Shown piece by piece: positions 16,704-24,867 of a stretch of DNA of 28,681 bases (positions within the stretch are counted from its first letter, which is position 1; every line of letters begins with the position of its first letter). The notes beneath the pieces are model-generated. The model saw only the letters and a program-made list of their open reading frames with translations, had not been told where the DNA came from and ran no database searches. Location of the stretch: NCBI GenBank assembly GCA_035506295.1, contig DATJPR010000053.1:1-28681 (forward strand). The letters are read 5' to 3'. The position numbers and the translations under genes were made by a program. Source of the stretch: DATJPR01 sp035506295 (GTDB lineage: Bacteria > Bacteroidota > Ignavibacteria > UBA10030 > UBA6906).

Positions 16704-16758
16704 CCGTCGATCGACGGGGAAGGCTTGCGGCTTGCCCTCGCGATCGATAGCTTATACA
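16704..16758 (+). promoter_or_regulatory. Candidate LacI-type operator and promoter
   Basis: A perfect 14-bp palindrome CCGTCGA/TCGACGG (16704-16717) lies about 95 bp upstream of the LacI-type start. Just downstream is a weak promoter-like pair, TTGCCC (16732-16737) and TATACA (16753-16758), with 15-bp spacing. Autoregulation through this palindrome would place the whole downstream operon under the regulator. The central step is AT rather than the CG frequent in LacI operators, so this is tentative. Confidence 0.35.
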
Positions 16759-16812
16759 GTTTGGGTCGCTCCATCGAGGATCACAAGACCAACCTTTGAA
16801 CAGGTTTATCAA

Positions 16813-17862
16813 GTGAATATCACCATCTCGGAAATTGCACGACTGGCGGGAGTATCGAAATCTTCGGTCTCTCTCGTCATCAACAACAAGCCGGGAGTGT
16901 CCTCAAAGACCAGGGCAAAGGTCCTGGGAATCATGGAGAAGTATCAGTACTACCCGAGTCAAATTGCGCAGTCACTCGCAGGACGGGAAACCAAGAGCAT
17001 CGGCCTCATCATCAAGGAGATCGACAACCCGTATTTTGCGCGGCTTATGCGCGGCGTCTATGATGCATGTTCGGGCCTCGGCTATTCCGTCCTGCTGGGA
17101 AGCTCTGAACACCGTCCGCAAAAGGAAATCGAGATCATCCGGACGATGGTGAACAAACGTGTGGACGGCCTGATCATCTCTCCTTTGCAGAATGAGGGGG
17201 TGGACTTTTCCTATCTCTCCGATCTTCTGAAGGATGGCTATCCTCTGGTCATCCTCGGCACGGTGATGAGCCGCTCCATCAATATTGTTGACATCGACAA
17301 TATGAAGGCGGCATATGACGCCGTCTCGTTCCTGATACGGAAAGGCCACGAGAGGATCGCCCATTTTGCCGGCCCGGTGCACACCGGACACGGTCAACGA
17401 AGGCTGGAAGGGTACCGGCAGGCGCTGATCGATCACCATCTGCCGATTGACAAGAACCTGATCATCCCCGTTGAACCGTACGTGCTCAACGGCTACCGCG
17501 CAGGGAAAGAGATGTTCAGCACGGTCAGGCACCTGGCCACGGCGGTGTTCTGCTACAACGACCTTGTGGCGATCGGATTGATGAATGCGCTCTTGGAGCT
17601 CGGCGTCGATGTCCCGGGGCGCGTCTCCGTCATGGGGTTCGATAACATCGACATCGATGAGTACTTGAGAATTCCTCTCTCCACGGTGCAAATGCCCGCC
17701 TACGAAATCGGAACTTCTGCGGCAAACCTGCTCATCAAGCAGATCGGCGGAGAGAACCCTTCTCCCGCCGAGCGGATCATCCTCGAACACAAGATCGTGG
17801 AACGGAATTCAGTCGCGCAGCGCGTTGATGTGAATCCTTCCGGTGCGTTGGCGAGATCATGA
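16813..17862 (+). CDS. LacI-family transcriptional regulator
   Basis: Likely local repressor of the downstream mannosidase/inositol operon. The GTG at 16813 is chosen because the next residues NITISEIARLAGVSKSSVS are exactly a LacI N-terminal helix-turn-helix; a frame extending to 16732 would add unrelated residues. The hinge region is near 45-60 (PSQIAQSLAG). The rest is a periplasmic-binding-protein-like effector domain (IGLIIKEIDNPYFARLMRG, AHFAGPVHTGHGQRRLEGY, AVFCYNDLVAIGLMNAL, VMGFDNIDIDEYL). 349 aa. The effector is unknown; mannose-containing oligosaccharides or an inositol intermediate are reasonable guesses from context. Its stop overlaps the next start as ATGA, so regulator and mannosidase are translationally coupled. 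Confidence 0.93.
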   Translation: MNITISEIARLAGVSKSSVSLVINNKPGVSSKTRAKVLGIMEKYQYYPSQIAQSLAGRETKSIGLIIKEIDNPYFARLMRGVYDACSGLGYSVLLGSSEHRPQKEIEIIRTMVNKRVDGLIISPLQNEGVDFSYLSDLLKDGYPLVILGTVMSRSINIVDIDNMKAAYDAVSFLIRKGHERIAHFAGPVHTGHGQRRLEGYRQALIDHHLPIDKNLIIPVEPYVLNGYRAGKEMFSTVRHLATAVFCYNDLVAIGLMNALLELGVDVPGRVSVMGFDNIDIDEYLRIPLSTVQMPAYEIGTSAANLLIKQIGGENPSPAERIILEHKIVERNSVAQRVDVNPSGALARS

Positions 17863-20132
17863 GCACGGGCCGCGCGATAGTCCTTGGGTCATGCGCCGTC
17901 GTTCTTTGCAGTCCCGGGCAGAAGATCGCCGCTGGGGAGCATTCGAATGTCCGCTTTGTCCATTCGCTGATTGGCACCGCCCCCGCAACCACCCCGAACG
18001 CCCTCTCCCATGGAACTGCGACGGAAAACCGCGCGCAGGTCATCCCTGAAGTTTCCATGCCGTTCGGCATGACCAACTGGACGCCGCAGACACGCACGGG
18101 CGAGGCGAAATGCATCGCTCCGTACTATTATGACGACACGGTGATATCCGGTTTCCGGGGGACGCATTGGCTGAGCGGTTCCTGCGCGCAGGATTATGGC
18201 AGCGTGACCATCATGCCGATCTCGGGTATCCTCCGTTGTCAGGCGAACGCCCGCGCCTCCCATTTCAGTCACGCCCGAGAAACCTCCACGCCATACTCCT
18301 ATAAAGTCGTGCTGGATGACTACGGCATTGAGAGCGAAATAACCTCAACGACGCGATGTGGATTCTGCCGGTTTGCATTTTCCGGCCCGGACACGCCTTC
18401 GATTGTCATCGAGCCGAACAGCGACTATGGAGAAGGGGAGGTGCGCATTTTCCCCGACCGACAGGAGATTGTCGGTAGGAATCCGGTCCATAGAATCTAT
18501 CAGGGATGGGGGGAACCGGCCGGATTCAGCGGCTACTTCGTGGCGCGGTTCAGCGAACCGATTGTCGCGTTCGGCACCTATCGCAACTCCACTGTTCATT
18601 CCGGCGAGACGGAAATTCGAGGTGGAACAGGCATCGGCGGGTTTGTCCGCTTTCTCCCGAAGGGAAAAAGAATCATCGTTGTCAAAGTCGGCACATCCTT
18701 CACGAGCGTCCAGGAAGCGAGGAACAATCTCATGAAGGAAGCCGAAGGCCTCGATTTCGATTCCGCCGAAGCCCGTCTGAAAGAGCAATGGAACGCCATG
18801 CTGGCGAGGGTGAATGTCGAAGGAGGAACGGACGCGCAGCGCATCGTATTCTACACGGCGATGTATCACACGTTTCTCGTCCCCAGGGTTTACAACGATT
18901 GCGACGGTTCGTATCCGAAGTTTGCAGGCGGCGATTCCCTCTGCAGCGCGGGGATCGGCAATTACTACTGCGACTTTTCTCTCTGGGACACGTACCGGGC
19001 CCTGCATCCGTTGTACAACCTCTTGATCCCCGACATTAATGCCGACATGGTTCGCTCGTTGCTCTCGATGGCCCGGCAAGGAGGATGGCTCCCGATCTTC
19101 CCGTGCTGGAATAGCTACACCTCAGCCATGATCGGCGATCACGCCGTGTCGGTCATCGCCGACGCGGTGGTGAAAGGCACCATTACGTTGTCGGATGAGC
19201 AGTACGATGATGTGAAGAAGAACGCGACGCAGGTCCCCGAAGATCGTCGAGTCTACCTTGATGGCAAAGGGGTCCGGGGACTCGAATCGTATATGCACTT
19301 TGGGTACATCCCGCTCGAAGACAGTGTGAAGGAGTCGTTCCACAAAGGGGAGCAGGTCTCGCGGACCCTGGAGTATGCTTACGATGATTTCGCTCTGAGC
19401 CAGATCGCGAAAAGTATGGGGAAGACGGAGGATTATCAGGTGTTCCTCTCCCGATCTCGCAACTACCGGAATGTTTACGATTCCGCGCTCCAATGTGTAT
19501 GCGGCCGATTTGCGAACGGATCGTTCACGACGGAATTCTCGAGGACGGAGCGAATGCCCTACATCACTGAAGGCACTCCGTGGCAGTACACGTGGTATGT
19601 CCCGCAGGATGTGGATGGCTTGATCACCATGATGGGCGGAAGCAACGTGTTCAACCGTAATCTCGACGAGTTCTTTGCGAGCGGTCAATACTGGCATGGC
19701 AACGAGCCGGACCAACAAGTCCCCTTTCTCTATGATTACTCGGGTCAACCGGGGAAAACACAAGCTATCGTAAGCCGGATCCTGACCGACGAATACGCTG
19801 ACACGCCGGGTGGGTTAAGCGGGAATGACGATGCCGGTCAGATCTCAGCGTGGTATGTTTTCGCATCGATGGGGCTCTATCCTGTTTGTCCGTCAATGGA
19901 CGAATATGCACTGACGGCTCCTTCGTTCAAGAAGATTGTTATTCGCTTGCCGAAGGGGAAGATCCTTGCCATCGAGGCGACCGGCGTGAGCAGCGAAAAG
20001 GCGTACGCCGGTGCGGTGCACTTCAACGGGAAGCCGGTCCATGGGTGGCGGATCCGTCACTCCGAATTGATGAACGGCGGGACGCTGCGTTTTTCCATGC
20101 AGTCGTCACCGCCGCAGGACGAGAAAAGGTGA
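17859..20132 (+). CDS. GH92 alpha-mannosidase (first copy)
   Basis: Calcium-dependent exo-alpha-mannosidase of family GH92, which trims alpha-linked (often alpha-1,2) mannose from N-glycans, mannans or mannosylated lipids. Family marks: MPFGM near residue 68, FSLWDTYRALHPL, GTPWQYTWYVPQD, HGNEPDQQVPFLYDYSGQP, and the catalytic-base segment GGLSGNDDAGQISAWY (D657/D658). 757 aa, a normal length. The N-terminus is unusual: the canonical VDPFIGT...GNTFPGA opening is replaced by VHSLIGTAPATTPNALSHGT. The export signal is short and poor (MSTGRAIVLGSCAVVLC), so location is uncertain: a lipoprotein (VLGSC), periplasmic or even cytoplasmic. The start is fixed by the ATGA overlap with the LacI gene. 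Confidence 0.92.
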   Translation: MSTGRAIVLGSCAVVLCSPGQKIAAGEHSNVRFVHSLIGTAPATTPNALSHGTATENRAQVIPEVSMPFGMTNWTPQTRTGEAKCIAPYYYDDTVISGFRGTHWLSGSCAQDYGSVTIMPISGILRCQANARASHFSHARETSTPYSYKVVLDDYGIESEITSTTRCGFCRFAFSGPDTPSIVIEPNSDYGEGEVRIFPDRQEIVGRNPVHRIYQGWGEPAGFSGYFVARFSEPIVAFGTYRNSTVHSGETEIRGGTGIGGFVRFLPKGKRIIVVKVGTSFTSVQEARNNLMKEAEGLDFDSAEARLKEQWNAMLARVNVEGGTDAQRIVFYTAMYHTFLVPRVYNDCDGSYPKFAGGDSLCSAGIGNYYCDFSLWDTYRALHPLYNLLIPDINADMVRSLLSMARQGGWLPIFPCWNSYTSAMIGDHAVSVIADAVVKGTITLSDEQYDDVKKNATQVPEDRRVYLDGKGVRGLESYMHFGYIPLEDSVKESFHKGEQVSRTLEYAYDDFALSQIAKSMGKTEDYQVFLSRSRNYRNVYDSALQCVCGRFANGSFTTEFSRTERMPYITEGTPWQYTWYVPQDVDGLITMMGGSNVFNRNLDEFFASGQYWHGNEPDQQVPFLYDYSGQPGKTQAIVSRILTDEYADTPGGLSGNDDAGQISAWYVFASMGLYPVCPSMDEYALTAPSFKKIVIRLPKGKILAIEATGVSSEKAYAGAVHFNGKPVHGWRIRHSELMNGGTLRFSMQSSPPQDEKR

Positions 20133-20139
20133 TCGATTT

Positions 20140-21063
20140 GTGCGTGTAAAACCGCAGGACATCTTTGCGAAGGCATACGGCAAGTATGCGATCGCGGCGT
20201 TCAACGTCTTTGGCGCCGAGCAGGTATGCGGCGTCTTCGCGGGAGCATCGGAAGTGGACGTGCCGGTCATCGTTCAGATCACCCCTGCTGCCCGCAAATA
20301 CCTGAGCCCGGGATTCCTGCAGGGCATGATTGCCGCCGCTGAAGAGCTCTACCCCGCGGCAACGATTGCCGTGCATCTTGACCACGGCAACACCGAACAC
20401 TGCCTGAGCGCGATCGACTCGGGGTTTTATGACTCTGTGATGATCGATGCCTCGCACGAGTCGTTTGAGAGGAACTGTGCTCTAACAAAAGAGATCGTGG
20501 ACCGAGCACACAGCAGAGGGATCGCCGTTGAAGCCGAACTCGGCGTGCTTGGCGGTGTGGAAGATGTCGGGGATGCTGCGCAACGCAGCGGCCGATATAC
20601 GGATCCGGATCAGGCCGAGGAATTCGTCAGAACGACCGGTTGCGACAGCCTGGCAGTGGCGGTCGGGACTAGCCATGGCGCATACAAGTTCAAAGGAGGC
20701 ACAGCGCTGAATTTCAGCGTGCTGCGAAGAATCCAACGTGCCTTGCCTGGATTCCCGCTTGTCTTGCATGGCGCCTCCAACGTGCCGGGGGAGGAGATCG
20801 AGCGGATCAACGCCGCCGGCGGGAACCTGAAAACCGATTCCCGAGGTCTCAGTGCGGCGGAATTGCGAAGCGCTGTACAATGCGGCGTGTCGAAGATCAA
20901 CATCGCCACCGACATGCGGCTCCTCTGGACCAGAGTGTGCCGCGAGTTCTTCCGGGATACTCCAGATCAGTTTGACCCCGTGATCCCGGGTAAGAAATAT
21001 ATGGAAGGGCTCAGGATGCTTGTGAGGCAGAAATGTGAAGCATTGGTCGTGGACCGCAGTTGA
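20140..21063 (+). CDS. iolJ: Class II aldolase, probable DKG-phosphate aldolase (IolJ-like)
   Basis: Zinc-dependent class II fructose-bisphosphate-aldolase-family enzyme. In this context it most likely splits 2-deoxy-5-keto-D-gluconate 6-phosphate into dihydroxyacetone phosphate and malonate semialdehyde, the retro-aldol step of inositol catabolism. Visible family residues: VHLDHGN (D81, metal-binding H82), VMIDASHESFERN, the second metal His in GTSHGAYKFKGG, VLHGASNVP and SKINIATDMR. The GTG at 20140 follows AAAAGG by about 10 nt, 7 bp after the mannosidase stop. 307 aa. By sequence alone it could be fructose-bisphosphate or tagatose-bisphosphate aldolase; the iolJ call rests on six adjacent iol genes that otherwise lack this step. 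Confidence 0.8.
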   Translation: MRVKPQDIFAKAYGKYAIAAFNVFGAEQVCGVFAGASEVDVPVIVQITPAARKYLSPGFLQGMIAAAEELYPAATIAVHLDHGNTEHCLSAIDSGFYDSVMIDASHESFERNCALTKEIVDRAHSRGIAVEAELGVLGGVEDVGDAAQRSGRYTDPDQAEEFVRTTGCDSLAVAVGTSHGAYKFKGGTALNFSVLRRIQRALPGFPLVLHGASNVPGEEIERINAAGGNLKTDSRGLSAAELRSAVQCGVSKINIATDMRLLWTRVCREFFRDTPDQFDPVIPGKKYMEGLRMLVRQKCEALVVDRS

Positions 21064-21097
21064 GCGTGGGAAAAGTATTCGGTGGAGCAAACGGACA

Positions 21098-22012
21098 ATG
21101 AAAACTGACGCGCGTTGCCGATTGCAGGTTCATCCCAGGGACGATCGCTCAGGCGTGTATCAATCGATCACTGCTCGCGAGGCAGGGTGGAACCATCTGA
21201 ACTTTGGCGCGCGACGGCTTGCCATGGGGCAACGATGGGAGTACGACACCGGTGACGATGAACTCTGCGTGGTACTGTTGGGCGGACGATGCACCATCGC
21301 CTCGAAGTGGGGAGAATGGATCACCCTCGGCGCGCGCGCAAACGTCTTCAACGGCTTCCCGCATGCAGCGTATCTGCCGCCACAGACGAAATTTGTGCTC
21401 ACGGCGAAAAGCGAATTGGTCGACATCGCTTACGGGTTTACCGTTGGCGATCCGCGGCGTAAGGGATTCTTCATCACGCCGGATGACGTACATCGGTACG
21501 GCATCGAGCTTCGGGGCGGCGACAATGCATCGCGGCAAATCAACTCGATCCTCCCGCCAGGAGCCGCGTGCCATCGTCTCGTGTGCGTGGAAGTGTATAC
21601 GCCGTCCGGAAACTGGAGTTCGTTCCCGGCGCACAAACATGATGAGCGACGGGTTGATGAAAAAGGATCGTTGATCGAAGCGTGCCTGGAGGAGATTTAC
21701 TTCTATAAGTTCGACAGGCCGCAGGGGTTCGCCATCCAGAAGGTCTATACGAGTGATCGAACGTTGAACGAGATAGCCGAGCCTCATACGGACGACGTCG
21801 TCATGGTGCCAAAGGGATATCATCCCGTTGTCGCGGGGCATGGGTACAACACATACTACCTGAACTTCCTGGCGGGAAGCGATCAGTCCTTGAAGGGGAC
21901 CGACGACCCCGACCACAAGTGGATCTATGGGACCTGGAAGTCCATCGACGCCCGCCTGCCGATGGTCACCCTGGACATGAATTCCCGGGCCAGAGAGCAT
22001 GAAGAACTATGA
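21098..22012 (+). CDS. iolB: 5-deoxy-glucuronate isomerase
   Basis: Converts 5-deoxy-D-glucuronate to 2-deoxy-5-keto-D-gluconate in the cytoplasm. This is a KduI/IolB bicupin fold. The metal-binding signature is clear: PAHKHDER (H179, H181, E183) followed by LEEIYFYKFDRPQGFAIQKVY and later EPHTDDVVMVPKGYHPV and YYLNFLAG, the core of IolB. The N-terminal half shows WNHLNFGARRL and GGRCTIASKWGEW. The ATG at 21098 has GGAG about 10 nt upstream; longer starts overlap the aldolase. 304 aa, a little longer than Bacillus IolB (about 271). It overlaps iolC by 14 bp. Confidence 0.93.
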   Translation: MKTDARCRLQVHPRDDRSGVYQSITAREAGWNHLNFGARRLAMGQRWEYDTGDDELCVVLLGGRCTIASKWGEWITLGARANVFNGFPHAAYLPPQTKFVLTAKSELVDIAYGFTVGDPRRKGFFITPDDVHRYGIELRGGDNASRQINSILPPGAACHRLVCVEVYTPSGNWSSFPAHKHDERRVDEKGSLIEACLEEIYFYKFDRPQGFAIQKVYTSDRTLNEIAEPHTDDVVMVPKGYHPVVAGHGYNTYYLNFLAGSDQSLKGTDDPDHKWIYGTWKSIDARLPMVTLDMNSRAREHEEL

Positions 22013-23006
22013 CGTCATGACATACGGACGCTCTTCGATCGACCTCTACAGCAACAACATCGGGAGCCCGTTCGAAGAGATCAAGGAATTCGGCGCATTT
22101 GTCGGAGGCTCTCCGCTCAATATTGCGGTCGGCGCGAAACGCCTGGGTCTCAGGAGCGCGCTGCTGACTGCCGTCGGCAACGACATGGTCGGGAAGTTTC
22201 TTCTCGCCTTTCTCAAAAAGGAGGGGGTGGAGACGGCGTTCATACCGGTGAAGGACAACGCGCGCACCAGCGCCGTCCTGCTCGGAATCCAGCCGCCGGC
22301 GAACTTTCCGCTGGTCTTCTACCGCGACAACTGTGCCGACTCCAGGATCAGCATCGATGATGTGATGAAAGCGGACATCGCGGGTTCACGGTTGCTGGAG
22401 GTGTCTGCTACGGCCTTGAACATCGAGCCTTCGCGGTCTGCCGCATTTTTCGCCGCCGAGCAGGCGTTCGAACACGATGTTCCGGTACTTGTGGATCTTG
22501 ATTTCAGGGCCGATCAATGGCACGACCCACGCGCGTACGGCGTCACTACGCGGGCGTTCCTCAACCATTGCTCGATGGCTGTTGGCACTGAAGAAGAAGT
22601 CCTTGCCACCATGGTCAAGGACCCTTCACAGATCAAGATCCGGAACCAACAAATCTCGGCCCCGGAGATCACCGGGAACATCGAAGAGGCGATCAGAGCA
22701 ATTCTGAAGACAGGCGTGGAAACGCTCGTCGTCAAGCGGGGAGACAAGGGTTCCTCGGTATTTCTGAAGGACGGGACCGTCAGCAATGTCCCCGGCTTCC
22801 GGGTCGAAGTCGTGAATGTCCTTGGGGCGGGCGATGCATTCGCCTCGGGGTTCATCTATGGATTTCTTCAAGGCTGGGACTGGTACAAGTGCTGCAGGCT
22901 TGGCAACGCATGCGGCGCAATTCTGGTGACGAAACACGGTTGCGCAAATTTCAACCCTACGCTGCCGGAAGTGATGACGTTTATCGAATCTCATGGTGGC
23001 TTCTAG
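21999..23006 (+). CDS. iolC: 5-dehydro-2-deoxygluconokinase
   Basis: PfkB/ribokinase-family kinase that phosphorylates 2-deoxy-5-keto-D-gluconate at O6 using ATP. Residues 1-50 carry the substrate site typical of IolC (YGRSSIDLYSNNIG, then FGAFVGGSPLNIAVGAKRLGL). The anion hole and catalytic base are in NVLGAGDAFASGFIYGFL (base D279), and a late GCANFNPTLPEV segment is also IolC-like. 335 aa, matching stand-alone IolC of Bacillus (about 325) rather than the long form fused to an aldolase-like DUF2090 domain seen in many Gram-negative bacteria. That fits the presence of a separate aldolase gene. It overlaps iolB upstream. Confidence 0.94.
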   Translation: MKNYDVMTYGRSSIDLYSNNIGSPFEEIKEFGAFVGGSPLNIAVGAKRLGLRSALLTAVGNDMVGKFLLAFLKKEGVETAFIPVKDNARTSAVLLGIQPPANFPLVFYRDNCADSRISIDDVMKADIAGSRLLEVSATALNIEPSRSAAFFAAEQAFEHDVPVLVDLDFRADQWHDPRAYGVTTRAFLNHCSMAVGTEEEVLATMVKDPSQIKIRNQQISAPEITGNIEEAIRAILKTGVETLVVKRGDKGSSVFLKDGTVSNVPGFRVEVVNVLGAGDAFASGFIYGFLQGWDWYKCCRLGNACGAILVTKHGCANFNPTLPEVMTFIESHGGF

Positions 23007-23007
23007 C

Positions 23008-24867
23008 ATGGAAACGGTGAGATTGACTGTCGGACAGGCGACGATTGCATTTCTGAAGAACCAATTCGTCGAGCGCGACGGGGTCGAGGACAGATTCTTC
23101 GCCGGGTGCTTCGGTATCTTCGGACATGGCAATGTGGCCGGCATCGGACAGGCCCTGCAGGAGAACCCGGACTTCCGCTACTATCAGACGCGGAATGAAC
23201 AGGCGATGGTGCACACCGCGGCCGCCTACGCCAAGATGAAGAACAGGCTGAGCACCTTTGTCTGCACTTCGTCCATCGGTCCGGGCGCAACGAACATGAT
23301 TACCGGCGCCGCGGCGGCAACGATCAACCGGCTCCCTGTTCTGCTGATCCCCGGCGACATCTTCGCGCGGAGAAATGTTGCTCCGGTGCTCCAACAGCTG
23401 GAGAGTCCCGGCACACAGGACTTCTCCGTGAATGACTGCTTCAAACCCGTCTCCAGATATTGGGACCGCATCAATCGGCCGCAGCAGCTGATCAGCGCGT
23501 TGCCGGAAGTGATGAGGGTGCTGACCTCGCCAGCGGATACCGGTGCCGCTGTCCTCGCCCTTCCCCAGGATGTGCAGGCGGAAGCGTTCGACTTCCCGGC
23601 CGACCTGCTGAAGAAGCGCGTGTGGAAGATCCAGCGGCCACGGCCCGATGCAGAAGTCCTGCAGACGGCTATCGAATGGATCAGGCAAAGCCGGAAGCCA
23701 TTGATCATTGCAGGCGGCGGGACGATCTACAGCGGCGCGGATGCTGCGCTCCGCGCGCTTCTCGAAATGGCGGGAATTCCGGTAGCGGAGACATTCGCCG
23801 GGAAGGGGTCCGTTCCCTATTCTCAGCCCGGCAATCTGGGCGCAATCGGTGTCACAGGAACTCCGGGTGCTGCGGCCATGGCGATGGAAGCCGATCTCAT
23901 AATCGGGATCGGCACACGCTACACGGATTTCACGACGGCGTCGAAGACCGCGTTCCGGAATCCCGACGTTCGATTCATCAATATCAATGTCGCCGCATTT
24001 GATGCGTTTAAGCACGCGGCGCTTCCCGTCGTCGGCGATGCAAAGGTATGTCTCGAAGAGATGGTGCGATCGATCAAGGACTTCAGGACGGAAGATCGCT
24101 GGTTCGCCAAGTCCGTCGATTTCCAGAGAGGGTGGGACAGCACCGTGAGCGGGTACTATCAAGACAAACATCAGCTCCCCGTGAGTCAGGCGGAGGTCGT
24201 CGGCGCGGTAAACTCGTTTTCAGGCCCGAAGGATGTCGTCCTGTGTGCAGCAGGCAGCCTCCCGGGCGATCTCCATAAACTCTGGCGGACACGCGACGTC
24301 AAGGGGTTCCATCTCGAGTACGGGTATTCAACGATGGGGTATGAAATCGCCGCCGGGCTGGGCGCGAAAATGGCCTGCCCGGACCGGGAGATCTATGTGA
24401 TGGTCGGCGACGGCAACTACCTGATGAACAATCACGAGATCATCACGGCCATCCAGGAGAAGATCAAGATGACAATCATCCTCTTGGACAACCATGGCTT
24501 CAAGAGCATCGGTTCGCTTTCGGAATCTGTCGGGAGCGATCGGTTCGGGACCCTCTATCGGTACAGGAACGAGAAGACGGGGCAGCTGGATGGGGAGAAT
24601 CTGCCGGTGGATTTTGCATTGAATGCACGAAGTCTCGGCGCGCATGTTCTCAGCGCAGATTCCATCGCGTCGCTGAACAAAGCGCTCGCAGAGGCCAAGG
24701 GAATCGCGAAGACCACGGTCATCGTGATCGAGACCGATGTAAAGAAGGGGATCGACGGATACGCGTGGTGGGAAGTCGCAGTGGCCGAAGTGTCGGAGAT
24801 GGCGTCGGTTCGGGAGGCTTACGCAGTCTATCAAGAGAACAAGAAGCACCAACGTTATTATTTGTAA
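23008..24867 (+). CDS. iolD: 3D-(3,5/4)-trihydroxycyclohexane-1,2-dione hydrolase
   Basis: Thiamine-diphosphate-dependent enzyme that opens the inositol ring, giving 5-deoxy-D-glucuronate. The ATG at 23008 is preferred to 22993: METVRLTVGQATIAFL matches the usual IolD opening and GGTGG lies about 8 nt upstream, within the iolC end. The ThDP-activating Glu is E64 (RNEQAMVHTAAAYAKM); GPGATNMITGAA follows. The central domain has PLIIAGGGTIYSGAD. The ThDP/Mg motif is GDGNYLMNNHEIITA (from G467). 619 aa against about 637 in Bacillus. Acetolactate-synthase-like enzymes are the alternative, but the flanking genes and the C-terminal EVAVAEVSEMASV support IolD. Confidence 0.95.
   Translation: METVRLTVGQATIAFLKNQFVERDGVEDRFFAGCFGIFGHGNVAGIGQALQENPDFRYYQTRNEQAMVHTAAAYAKMKNRLSTFVCTSSIGPGATNMITGAAAATINRLPVLLIPGDIFARRNVAPVLQQLESPGTQDFSVNDCFKPVSRYWDRINRPQQLISALPEVMRVLTSPADTGAAVLALPQDVQAEAFDFPADLLKKRVWKIQRPRPDAEVLQTAIEWIRQSRKPLIIAGGGTIYSGADAALRALLEMAGIPVAETFAGKGSVPYSQPGNLGAIGVTGTPGAAAMAMEADLIIGIGTRYTDFTTASKTAFRNPDVRFININVAAFDAFKHAALPVVGDAKVCLEEMVRSIKDFRTEDRWFAKSVDFQRGWDSTVSGYYQDKHQLPVSQAEVVGAVNSFSGPKDVVLCAAGSLPGDLHKLWRTRDVKGFHLEYGYSTMGYEIAAGLGAKMACPDREIYVMVGDGNYLMNNHEIITAIQEKIKMTIILLDNHGFKSIGSLSESVGSDRFGTLYRYRNEKTGQLDGENLPVDFALNARSLGAHVLSADSIASLNKALAEAKGIAKTTVIVIETDVKKGIDGYAWWEVAVAEVSEMASVREAYAVYQENKKHQRYYL

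Noticed and set aside
6271..16773. Recurring half-site TGGAGCG, including a perfect TGGAGCGCTCCA at 6271-6282 and copies before the TonB and LacI genes, as a LacI regulon operator
   Set aside because: The 7-mer also occurs many times inside coding regions (for example near 1349, 3525, 6793, 8630, 11216 and 12735), about as expected by chance in GC-rich DNA, and the full palindrome lies within a coding gene.
22981..24171. 396-codon open frame on the minus strand
   Set aside because: It is antisense to iolD, an unmistakable gene, and its translation is Arg/His/Asp-rich with no recognisable domain: a shadow of GC-rich codon use. The same applies to the long minus-strand frames at 10832-11650, 11880-12794, 12975-13652, 16972-17790 and 21149-22000.
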